Made by a program: the position numbers and the translations under genes. Below, in pieces: positions 56,337-64,000 of a stretch of 64,000 nucleotides of DNA. A model generated the notes under the pieces. The model was given only the letters and a program-made list of their open reading frames with translations, had not been told where the DNA came from and made no database searches. The stretch spans positions 248,001 through 312,000 of the forward strand of contig JACKOB010000003.1 of assembly GCA_024234575.1 (NCBI GenBank), read 5' to 3'. Source of the stretch: Hahellaceae bacterium. GTDB taxonomy: Bacteria; Pseudomonadota; Gammaproteobacteria; Pseudomonadales; Oleiphilaceae. Each line of letters starts with the position of its first letter. Position 1 is the first letter of the stretch.

Positions 56337-57820
56337 GTGAAGAAATCCTGATCAACGTCACCCCTGTCGAAACAAGGGTGGCCCTCATTGAAAATGGCAT
56401 GCTGCAAGAGGTTTATATAGAGCGGGCAGGAAGCCGGGGCATTGTCGGGAACATATACAAAGGAAAAGTGGTCAGGGTGCTCCCAGGAATGGAAGCGGCG
56501 TTTGTCGATATTGGTCTGGAGCGCGCGGCCTTTATTCATGCCTCAGACGTTGAAGTGGATAAAGCCCTGTTTAAAGTTGGCGATGAAGTCGAGCGACCGG
56601 TACCCAATATTTCCTCCATGCTTTACGAGGGCCAGTCTTTAACAGTGCAGGTCACCAAAGATCCGATTGGTACGAAAGGTGCCCGCCTGACTACTCATAT
56701 TTCGATTCCCTCGCGATTTTTGGTGTTTATGCCAAGCAACAATCATATTGGTGTATCGCAAAAAATTGAAGATGAATCGGTGCGTGAGAGCCTGAAAGCC
56801 TTAGTTGACGAATGTCGTTTTGATGAAGCAGGGGAGAGTGTTCCTGGAGGCTTTATTATCCGCACCGCCGCCGAGGAGGCGCGTAAAGATGATTTACATT
56901 TGGATATCAATTACTTGAGAAGACTTTGGCGCTCGTTAAGTGAGCGCATTCGTCAGGCGAAAGCTCCCGCACCGGTCTATCAGGATTTGCCTCTTTATAT
57001 TAGAACGCTACGTGATTTGATTCGCCCACAAACAGAAAAAATTAAAATTGATTCTCGTGAAAGCTACCAAAACGCCAGTGAGTTTGCAGATAAATATGTG
57101 CCAAATATTGAAGACAAACTGGAGTACTATCCTGGCGAGCGGCCAATATTTGATCTCTATGGCGTAGAAGATGAAATTCAGCGAGCATTAAGCCGTAAAG
57201 TACAGTTGAAGTCTGGTGGTTATCTGATTATTGATCAGACGGAGGCAATGACAACCATTGATGTCAATACTGGTGCGTTTGTAGGTCATCGAAATCTTGA
57301 AGAGACGATTTTCAAGACGAACCTTGAGGCAGCCAGAGCAATTAGCCGGCAACTGCGGCTGCGTAATCTGGGTGGGATCATTATTATCGATTTTATCGAC
57401 ATGGCCGATCCGGAACATCAGCGTCAGGTGATCCGGATGCTTGAAAAGATGCTTGAACGAGACCATGCCAAAACCAAGATTTCTTGTGTTTCGGAGCTTG
57501 GCCTGGTTGAGATGACACGAAAGCGCACGACAGAAAGTCTTGGTCAGGTATTGTGTCAACCTTGCCCGCTTTGTGATGGGCGCGGGTTTCTTAAAACCCC
57601 GGATACAATCTGCTACGAAATCTTTCGCGAAATTCTGCGCGTAAACCGTGCTTATGAGGCGAATAGTTATCTTGTCATGGCATCGCAATCCGTCATTGAT
57701 CGTTTGTTGGACGAGGAGTCTGACAATGTTGCCGATCTGGAAACTTTTATTGGCAAAAATATTAAGTTTCAAGTAGAAGTTATGTACAGTCAGGAGCAAT
57801 ACGACGTCGTTTTGTTGTAA
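56333..57820 (+). CDS. rng: Ribonuclease G
   Basis: RNase G processes the 5' end of 16S rRNA and degrades some mRNAs; it is a paralogue of RNase E. The frame opens at TTG 56315, but ATG 56333 (SEEILINVTPVETRVALIEN) has a nearby AGAGGG and matches homologues (495 residues). S1 domain (GIVGNIYKGKVVRVLPGMEA), catalytic aspartates in TIDVNTGAFVG and IIIIDFIDM, and the zinc-link CPLCDGRGFLK are all present. The C-terminal scaffold of RNase E is absent, as expected. Confidence 0.97.
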   Translation: MSEEILINVTPVETRVALIENGMLQEVYIERAGSRGIVGNIYKGKVVRVLPGMEAAFVDIGLERAAFIHASDVEVDKALFKVGDEVERPVPNISSMLYEGQSLTVQVTKDPIGTKGARLTTHISIPSRFLVFMPSNNHIGVSQKIEDESVRESLKALVDECRFDEAGESVPGGFIIRTAAEEARKDDLHLDINYLRRLWRSLSERIRQAKAPAPVYQDLPLYIRTLRDLIRPQTEKIKIDSRESYQNASEFADKYVPNIEDKLEYYPGERPIFDLYGVEDEIQRALSRKVQLKSGGYLIIDQTEAMTTIDVNTGAFVGHRNLEETIFKTNLEAARAISRQLRLRNLGGIIIIDFIDMADPEHQRQVIRMLEKMLERDHAKTKISCVSELGLVEMTRKRTTESLGQVLCQPCPLCDGRGFLKTPDTICYEIFREILRVNRAYEANSYLVMASQSVIDRLLDEESDNVADLETFIGKNIKFQVEVMYSQEQYDVVLL

Positions 57821-57852
57821 TACGCCGTTTGCATTAAGTAGAGGTAGTAGCG

Positions 57853-60800
57853 TTGTACGCCATTCTCCGTTTTCTGGCCAATTTTGTTTGGTATGCGGCG
57901 CTATCTGTCGTGGTGTTTCTTGCTGCTTATGTGGCGCTGGGGCGGCAGTTTTTTCCGGCCATTTCACTCTACCAGGATGAAATCGAAGCCTTTATCCAGA
58001 CACAAACGGGCATACGTCTGGATATTCAGGAGGTTCGTGGGCGCTGGGATGGCCTTAATCCGGTTGTAGAATTCATCTCAATTGCCGGGCTGGATGAACA
58101 GGGCTCTGTCAGCGGTGGAGTCGTCGTAGGCTCGCTTTCAGTCGAGCTTGCCGTTATAGAAAGCCTGACATCAGGACAAATCAAAATAGATGATCTGCGC
58201 GTTAGTAATGTGCAGATTCTCGCTAGTCAGCAATCTAACGGACAATGGCATCTTGCCGGTCTGCCTGAGCAGGCCGACTCACTGGCTAAAGATGTAGAAA
58301 CTGCGTCACCGCTATCGACCTTGCTGGCTCAGTATCTGCTGCAACCTTACCTGGAAATCAGCAATATCGATGTGAGTCTGGTGGCGCGATCCGGGCAGAC
58401 GTTTGCCTGGAAAATTCCTCAAGCTCAATTGGCCTACAAAAATAATCACTTCAGTGCCCGAGGTGAAATTATCGCCCCGGAAACCGATGAAAAATTCGCA
58501 CGCTTTTCTATTGAGGGGCGTGGCAGGCTTTCCAGTGACGACTTTTTTGGTAAGTTATATCTCGAATGGCAAACCGGACATTTCCTTAATCAGTATCTTG
58601 AAGCTTACAACTGGCAAGGCCTTGAAGTTGCGAAACTTGAAGCTAGCGGCAAGGCCTGGGTGGAATTTAGCCAAGGGAAGCTCAGCAGCATATTTTCTTC
58701 CGTTGCCATCCCTGTTTTTCAATTACGAACAGCAAATCAGTCATTAATCCCCGCACAGGATGTAGCGTTTGATGTGCATTGGCAAACCTCTGTAGATGCA
58801 TCTAAATTGACCATCACCAACCTGGAATTTGATTGGCAAGGAATGCAATGGGGGAAGGAAAACTATGTCTGGCATCAAACACCCGCAAGTAGTTGGGTAA
58901 GGGGCTCGGGTGTCAACTTAAGCATATTAACACCGATGCTATTATCTACTGGAATATTAAGTGACGAGGCAGTTACGAATCTGGTGGGTTATCATCCTCT
59001 GGGGGAGATGAAAAACCTCGAGCTTTTGCTGACAGAGACGGCAAAGGAAGGTGCCGAAAAAGCAACAGACTTCTCCTTTAAGGCCAATCTTCAAGAAGTA
59101 AGTGTTAACGCCTATGATGGTGCTCCAAGCGGTGTGGGCGTTAACGGCTATATAGAAGCGAACAATAAAGGTGGCAAAGTACAGTTTGCATCGAATACCT
59201 TCGAAATGGGTTTTCCTACACTGTTTCTTGAGCCCTGGAAGTTTCGTTACGCCGAAGGCGTTGTGAAGTGGGATGTTTCACGGCCTGTAACTGAAATATT
59301 CTCTGAAGGTCTTTTGCTTGATTATAGTGAGGGTGGTCGGGTTTTAGGAGACTTTCGCTTTAGTTTGCCAGAAACCCCTTATGATCGTTATCTATCGCTT
59401 AGTATTGCGCCGTTTGGTTTGCCCGCAGCAGCGACAACTAAATTTCTACCCTACCATGTTGTAAGTAAGGGTCTTTACGAATGGCTGGATCATGCGGTTG
59501 TAGCCGGTGTCGTCAGGCAAGGTCTTTATGTGGGTCATGGGCCGGTGGGCGATGGTGATCCAGAGGGGTTGTTTGAGTCGGCCATGTATTTCGACGTTGA
59601 GCAGGGAGAGATTAATTTTGATGATGAGTGGCCAAATGTCACCAATTATCAGGGAAGGATATCAGTTGATCCGAACCTGCTTCGGGTCGGTGTTGACCAA
59701 GGCAATCTCGGTACTCTTAACATAGCCGGAGCAACTATTCAGAAAAACCTGTTTTCTGAAGGGGAAGATGGTCAGGCCAAAACTCACCCAATCGAAGTTG
59801 ATATGCGCACCCAGTTGTCGGGTGCGGATGCTGCTTACGCGATGTCCAGTCTGCCCATAAAAGAGTATACCGGAGAAGTAGCCAGGTCGGTTGCGATTGA
59901 TGGCGCTGTGGGTCTGCTCCTTGATCTCGATCTTTTTCTTGAGCCAGGCATGTCGAATAGCGAGCGTGTTGTGGTGTCGTTTCCCGGTGTGAACGTCAAT
60001 ATCCCGGAAGCAAACGTATCGCTTGAAGGGGTTACAGGGGATCTGGTGTATACCTCATCTTCAGGTATCGATGGAAACCTGGGGTTAGTTGCGTTTGGCA
60101 AGCCGGGGAGATTGATTGCCAGGACGGTGAAGCAAAAAGATAGCTTTTCGACCCAGGTATTGTTAAATGGTGCGGCCTCATTGGACGCATTGACTTACTG
60201 GCTGGGAGTGGAGTCTCCTCCGAGAATGGCCGGCGGTATTGATTTTACCGCTTTGTTGGAAGTAACCAGCGGCGCGAAAGGAAGTATCGCATCCTTGGAT
60301 ATCAGATCAGACCTTATTGGCTTGCATTCTGAATGGCCATCGATGCTCGGTAAAGAGAAGGCAAGCGAATTACCGTTTCACTACCGCAAGTTGTTGCACC
60401 AATCTGAAGAGGCAGAAGGTGGTCTTTGCTATCGGGCAAAATTTAAGATTGAAGATTGCTTTTTCCTGGGTAGCTGGTTATCTGGGTGGCGTTATCTGGA
60501 TGAAGATGGCAATGAGTCGGTGTCCTTAGGGGTCAATGCGAGAAATGCATCATTAGCCGATCAGCCTGGTGTTTGGCTCTTTGGTAAACTTCAACAGTTG
60601 GATGTAGACGTTTGGACCAGTTTTTTCGAGAGCCTAGGTGATGGTATTTCTGATGCTCATACGGATGCACCTAAACCGTTTCGTGGCGGCAGTATCCTGG
60701 TCGAGGAGCTAAACGCATTTGGTCAGCACTTCAAGGAAACGCAGGTGTCTTTTGATGCACCGGATACCGGCTATCACCTTACCTTTAACGGTCAGGGTTT

Positions 60801-61911
60801 AGCTGGCGATATTTCTTTGCCTGACGACACAAATAGCCCCATCGATATAGATCTGAAGAAACTGACGATTCAGCTTAAAAAAGACAACGCAGTTGTTCTT
60901 CCTTTTGCGCCTGAAGATGACTTGCAGAAGATTATGCAAGACAGCCAGCAGGCCGTCATGCAAGCGATTGCAGAGGCTCCGGAAGTCAGTGCTGCCAACC
61001 TGGAAGACTGGCGGGATATGCGGATTAGGATTAATAACCTGCGTGTGGATGCTATCCAATTTGATACGCTTGTAATGGATATTGATGTTAACTCGGCAGA
61101 GTCTGTGGTTAATATTTTCCCATTTATGCTGACTGCCGAAGACGATGTAGTGGAGGGGCGCTTGAAATGGCAGTTGGATAGCGAAAATACGTCAGTCTCT
61201 CGCACTATATTTAGTGGCAAGGTGTCGGCAACCGAAACCGGAGACCGTTGGCGCAAAATGGGTCACACGCCGTCTTTAAATAGCAAACTGGGTAGCCTGG
61301 ATTACAGCTTGACCTGGCCAGGTAGCCCATTGGATTTTTCGTTAGAGCGACTTTCTGGCAGATTAGTGCTTGCGTTAGCGGACGGAAAAATCAATGAGCC
61401 CAACTCGTCATCCAATGTACTGCGGCTGTTTGGCATACTAAATTTGGATGCCCTGAGTCGACGTCTTAGGCTGGACTTTACCGACCTAACCGACAGAGGT
61501 ATTAGCTTTGACACCTTAAACGCCGTTGGATCGATTGAGAATGGTCTATTGACGCTGGCAGAGCCCTTAGTTATTCAGGGGCCGTCCAATGTTTTCAAAT
61601 TTACCGGGAAAACGGATCTGGTCGCCGAAACGCTCGACTTGAATATGGTAGTGATCCTGCCTTTAACGCAAAATTTACCCTTGGCTGCTTTATTCGTTGG
61701 CGCACCGGCAGTTGGTGGAGGGCTCTGGGTTATTGATAAGCTGTTAGGAGACCCGTTAAGCAAGATTACGAGTGCGACTTATTATGTAAAAGGTAGTTGG
61801 GATACTCCGGCTATTACTCTAAAAAGCATGTTTGATAATACGTCCATCTCTGTCGGCGCCAAAACTGACAGCATTTCCTCTCCAGCAAAACGAGCCGTCA
61901 ATAAGGATTAA
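57853..61911 (+). CDS. yhdP: YhdP family AsmA-like envelope protein
   Basis: YhdP is a long bridge-like AsmA-family protein that, with TamB and YdbH, moves phospholipids to the outer membrane. The 1352-residue product has one N-terminal membrane helix (YAALSVVVFLAAYVALGRQF), then LYQDEIEAFIQTQTGIRLDI, the DUF3971 region and the C-terminal AsmA_2 region (LGSLDYSLTWPGSPLDFSLE; VLRLFGILNLDALSRRLRLD). It ends with VVILPLTQNLPLAALFVGAP. The start is TTG 57853 with AGAGG about 9 bases upstream. It is downstream of rng, the usual location. Confidence 0.95.
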   Translation: MYAILRFLANFVWYAALSVVVFLAAYVALGRQFFPAISLYQDEIEAFIQTQTGIRLDIQEVRGRWDGLNPVVEFISIAGLDEQGSVSGGVVVGSLSVELAVIESLTSGQIKIDDLRVSNVQILASQQSNGQWHLAGLPEQADSLAKDVETASPLSTLLAQYLLQPYLEISNIDVSLVARSGQTFAWKIPQAQLAYKNNHFSARGEIIAPETDEKFARFSIEGRGRLSSDDFFGKLYLEWQTGHFLNQYLEAYNWQGLEVAKLEASGKAWVEFSQGKLSSIFSSVAIPVFQLRTANQSLIPAQDVAFDVHWQTSVDASKLTITNLEFDWQGMQWGKENYVWHQTPASSWVRGSGVNLSILTPMLLSTGILSDEAVTNLVGYHPLGEMKNLELLLTETAKEGAEKATDFSFKANLQEVSVNAYDGAPSGVGVNGYIEANNKGGKVQFASNTFEMGFPTLFLEPWKFRYAEGVVKWDVSRPVTEIFSEGLLLDYSEGGRVLGDFRFSLPETPYDRYLSLSIAPFGLPAAATTKFLPYHVVSKGLYEWLDHAVVAGVVRQGLYVGHGPVGDGDPEGLFESAMYFDVEQGEINFDDEWPNVTNYQGRISVDPNLLRVGVDQGNLGTLNIAGATIQKNLFSEGEDGQAKTHPIEVDMRTQLSGADAAYAMSSLPIKEYTGEVARSVAIDGAVGLLLDLDLFLEPGMSNSERVVVSFPGVNVNIPEANVSLEGVTGDLVYTSSSGIDGNLGLVAFGKPGRLIARTVKQKDSFSTQVLLNGAASLDALTYWLGVESPPRMAGGIDFTALLEVTSGAKGSIASLDIRSDLIGLHSEWPSMLGKEKASELPFHYRKLLHQSEEAEGGLCYRAKFKIEDCFFLGSWLSGWRYLDEDGNESVSLGVNARNASLADQPGVWLFGKLQQLDVDVWTSFFESLGDGISDAHTDAPKPFRGGSILVEELNAFGQHFKETQVSFDAPDTGYHLTFNGQGLAGDISLPDDTNSPIDIDLKKLTIQLKKDNAVVLPFAPEDDLQKIMQDSQQAVMQAIAEAPEVSAANLEDWRDMRIRINNLRVDAIQFDTLVMDIDVNSAESVVNIFPFMLTAEDDVVEGRLKWQLDSENTSVSRTIFSGKVSATETGDRWRKMGHTPSLNSKLGSLDYSLTWPGSPLDFSLERLSGRLVLALADGKINEPNSSSNVLRLFGILNLDALSRRLRLDFTDLTDRGISFDTLNAVGSIENGLLTLAEPLVIQGPSNVFKFTGKTDLVAETLDLNMVVILPLTQNLPLAALFVGAPAVGGGLWVIDKLLGDPLSKITSATYYVKGSWDTPAITLKSMFDNTSISVGAKTDSISSPAKRAVNKD

Positions 61912-61923
61912 AAGTGTGTTTTC

Positions 61924-62766
61924 ATGAATAACCCTTCTGTTATTGCTGCTGTGCAAATGGTTAGTGGTGGGAATCTTGAAGAAAACCTTGCCACTGCCGC
62001 GAACTTGTGTCGAGAGGCCGCAGCGAAGGGTGCCTCTTTATTATGTCTGCCCGAAAACTTTGCCTTGCTGGATTCATCTGCAGTGGTGGCGCTGGGTATC
62101 GAAGAGGCACGTTCGGCTCGAATACGGTCCTTCATTGGTCACTTAAGCCGCGAGCTGGGTGTGTGGATTGTTGCCGGCTCAATTCCTTTGGCCGAGAGCC
62201 CTGATAACCAGGGAGTCACACGAGTTAGTTCCGCCTGTTTGGTATTTAATGATAGAGGGGAGTGTCTGGCTAGATATGACAAAATACATTTGTTTGATGT
62301 TAACGTGGGTGATGCCACAGGCATTTACCGTGAATCAGATCGGTTTATTCCAGGCAACTGTCCGGTAGTGGTTGATTCACCGATGGGCGTGCTGGGGCTG
62401 TCGATCTGTTATGACCTGCGTTTTCCTGAATTATTTGTCGATCTTCGAAATAAAGGGGCAGAAATAATTCTCGTACCTTCGGCTTTTACTTATGCTACGG
62501 GTAAAGACCACTGGAGCACGCTGTTGCGCGCTCGTGCCATCGAAAACCAGTGTTATGTCGTTGGTATCAACCAAGGTGGTCAGCACAATGCAACTCGTCG
62601 CACCTGGGGGCACACGATGATCGTTGACCCGTGGGGAGCAGTGCTATCCAGCCTTGATGAAGGTGAGGGTGTCGTCATAGCCACAGTCGATAGAGAGCGG
62701 CTATTGAACATTCGTGAAAAAATGCCCATCACTGAGCATCGTCGCTTTCATGTCCGCATGGATTAA
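61924..62766 (+). CDS. Carbon-nitrogen hydrolase, Nit1-like amidase
   Basis: A nitrilase-superfamily amidase, close to the deaminated glutathione amidase group. The 280-residue protein has the Glu-Lys-Cys triad: Glu in LCLPENFALL, Lys in YDKIHLFDV, Cys in LGLSICYDLRFPELF. TGKDHWSTLLRARAIENQCY and RRTWGHTMIVDPWGAV are the Nit1-type segments. Repair of deaminated glutathione is the most likely role. It starts 12 bases after yhdP. In many relatives tldD follows here; in this window it does not. Confidence 0.93.
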   Translation: MNNPSVIAAVQMVSGGNLEENLATAANLCREAAAKGASLLCLPENFALLDSSAVVALGIEEARSARIRSFIGHLSRELGVWIVAGSIPLAESPDNQGVTRVSSACLVFNDRGECLARYDKIHLFDVNVGDATGIYRESDRFIPGNCPVVVDSPMGVLGLSICYDLRFPELFVDLRNKGAEIILVPSAFTYATGKDHWSTLLRARAIENQCYVVGINQGGQHNATRRTWGHTMIVDPWGAVLSSLDEGEGVVIATVDRERLLNIREKMPITEHRRFHVRMD

Positions 62767-62782
62767 CGGTATTTTGCGCGTT

Positions 62783-63304
62783 TCAGTTTCGATGTCTTTC
62801 GTGAGTGTCTTTGATAAAACGGAATAGCTTTCTGTATTGGCCTGTATTTTTTCCGTTTTCCTTGTCTTTTTTCGTGTTACGAATTAATTGCCGCAACGAT
62901 TGAATATCTGTTTCGGGGTACTCTTCGATAAATGCGGTCACGCAGTTGGCATCATCACTAAGCAGTTTGTCGCGCCAGTTTTCGAGTTGGTGCAAGGTCT
63001 TGGTGAATTCCAGGCTGCTGGCATCGAATCGTTCCAGCACTTGCTGAATATCATCGGCGTTTTCATTGCGCATAACCTTACCAATAAACTGTCTTTGTCG
63101 CCTGATTGCCTCATTAGACTTTAGCTGCGTAAACTGGTCGATTGCATGTCGTAGCTCGGCACTAATGGGTAGCTGGTCAAGCTGGTCGCGCTTAAGTGTT
63201 GTCAGCCTAGCACCGAGATCTTGTAGTGCCTGCATTTCTCTCTTGATCTGAGATTTACTGGGTGGCAGGTTTTCTTCATCTTCATAATCGTAATCATCAT
63301 TCAT
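62783..63304 (-). CDS. yjgA: Ribosome-associated factor YjgA/DarP (DUF615)
   Basis: DarP binds late 50S assembly intermediates. The 173-residue protein has the acidic N-terminus (NDDYDYEDEENLPPSKSQIK), then LTTLKRDQLDQLPISAELRH, FTQLKSNEAIRRQRQFIGKV, and the C-terminal FIEEYPETDIQSLRQLIRNT. These match the family in order. It is on the - strand, convergent with the amidase gene and downstream of the mgtE-type gene. Confidence 0.93.
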   Translation of the reverse strand: MNDDYDYEDEENLPPSKSQIKREMQALQDLGARLTTLKRDQLDQLPISAELRHAIDQFTQLKSNEAIRRQRQFIGKVMRNENADDIQQVLERFDASSLEFTKTLHQLENWRDKLLSDDANCVTAFIEEYPETDIQSLRQLIRNTKKDKENGKNTGQYRKLFRFIKDTHERHRN

Positions 63305-63400
63305 TGGGAGATGCCTGTTGCTCTTCTATGTTCAACGTTGAAAAGGTCGGAGAGTGTAAAAGATATTTCGTTAAAGACAAACTTACCTGCCAGTTTATGG

Positions 63401-64000
63401 TCATCCATAAACGATTGTTGCGAGGCCTAAAAATGCCATAAAACCCACGACATCAGTAACCGTGGTAAGGATGACACCACCGGCTAATGCCGGGTCAATA
63501 TTTTGTGCTTTCAATATAATAGGCAGTGCCGTTCCGGCAATAGCGGCAGCAATCAGGTTGATGACCAGTGCTGCGGCAATGATAATGCCGATATAAATGT
63601 CGTTAAACCAGACAATTGCGGCGGCGGCAACAACAACTGCCCACAGGAGTCCGTTAAGCAATCCGACGAGAAACTCGCGATTAATCAGCCATCTGATGTT
63701 GCTGCCTGAAATCTGTCCCAGGGCCATGCCGCGAATGACCAGAGTTAGTGCCTGGCTGCCAGCGATACCGCCCATGCTGGCAACGATTGGCATGAGAACC
63801 GCCAGCGCCACTACTTTCTCGATAGTGTGTTCAAACAGACCAATGACTGCTGAGGCGATGAAAGCCGTAATTAAGTTTATGCCCAGCCAGACCGCACGCC
63901 TTTTAGTGGTTTTTCCAATGGGGGCAAAGGTGTCTTCATCTTCATCAAGACCCGCCATGCTCATTAATGAGTGATCGGCATCTTCCCGAATGACGTCAAC
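63401..64000 (-). CDS. mgtE: MgtE family divalent cation transporter, C-terminal part (runs off window)
   Basis: The - strand frame is open from the stop at 63401 to the window edge; the N-terminal part is beyond base 64000. The visible 200 residues begin with VDVIREDADHSLMSMAG, the end of the CBS region. They continue into the five-helix channel domain: RAVWLGINLITAFIASAVIG, LAVLMPIVASMGGIAGSQAL, and TVTDVVGFMAFLGLA at the end. The MPxVxxxGGxxGxQ motif lines the Mg2+ pore in MgtE. Both Mg2+ and Co2+ transport are known in the family. Confidence 0.9.
   Translation of the reverse strand, partial: VDVIREDADHSLMSMAGLDEDEDTFAPIGKTTKRRAVWLGINLITAFIASAVIGLFEHTIEKVVALAVLMPIVASMGGIAGSQALTLVIRGMALGQISGSNIRWLINREFLVGLLNGLLWAVVVAAAAIVWFNDIYIGIIIAAALVINLIAAAIAGTALPIILKAQNIDPALAGGVILTTVTDVVGFMAFLGLATIVYG

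Overview
The window is a gene-dense stretch of a gammaproteobacterial chromosome. The gene orders mutL-miaA-hfq-hflX-hflKC-DUF2065-hisZ-purA, miaB-phoH-ybeY-corC-lnt / leuS-lptE-holA, gatCAB / mreBCD-maf-rng-yhdP and comF / bioBFHCD are those of Pseudomonas and its marine relatives. The moderate base composition, the SprA-related metalloprotease and the DUF1820 and DUF1451 genes suggest a marine member of the Cellvibrionales or a neighbouring group. That placement is inference. I see no rRNA, tRNA, CRISPR array, prophage, transposase or plasmid gene.

Layout. 1-8.4 kb, + strand: end of mutL, miaA, hfq, hflX, the FtsH-modulating pair hflK/hflC, a DUF2065 protein, hisZ and purA, closed by a bidirectional terminator. 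8.5-11.7 kb, - strand: cmoA/cmoB (wobble-uridine modification), a small membrane protein and srkA. 11.8-17.9 kb: accessory single genes (cupredoxin-like protein, PBP7-type endopeptidase, a methyltransferase with a degenerate SAM loop, DoxX, EamA transporter, SDR, an LhgO-like flavoprotein). 17.9-23.7 kb: comF divergent from a complete bioBFHCD operon with a BirA-type operator over the bioB promoter. 23.8-25.1 kb: a mini flagellar-rod-like gene and a SprA-related HExxH protein. 25.1-29.6 kb: two tandem long acyl-CoA dehydrogenases behind a promoter carrying two PsrA-type operators. 29.6-31 kb: endonuclease I and a small coiled-coil protein. 31-41.6 kb, - strand: miaB, phoH, ybeY, corC and lnt, then leuS, lptE and holA, with one zinc-ribbon gene on the other strand between lnt and leuS. 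42-47.5 kb: DUF1820, trmH, yejK, cysDN and a PilZ protein. 47.8-52.6 kb: rimO and gatCAB. 53-62.8 kb, + strand: mreB, terminator, mreC, mreD, maf, rng, yhdP and a nitrilase-family amidase. 62.8-64 kb, - strand: yjgA/darP and the C-terminal part of an MgtE-type transporter that runs off the window.

Functional themes. Translation and tRNA modification are over-represented (miaA, miaB, cmoA, cmoB, trmH, rimO, ybeY, leuS, gatCAB, hflX, yjgA). So are envelope assembly and shape (mreBCD, lnt, lptE, PBP7, yhdP), biotin synthesis, fatty-acid oxidation and sulfate activation.

No obviously new multigene system is visible. The best second-look items are sequence details: a PsrA-like double operator, a BirA-like operator inside the start of comF, a CysN whose C-terminus looks like a decayed APS kinase, an mreC that seems to start at ATT, a perfect 14-bp inverted repeat directly after bioD, a structured hfq-hflX spacer, and a CGTTTACTG motif recurring in intergenic DNA.
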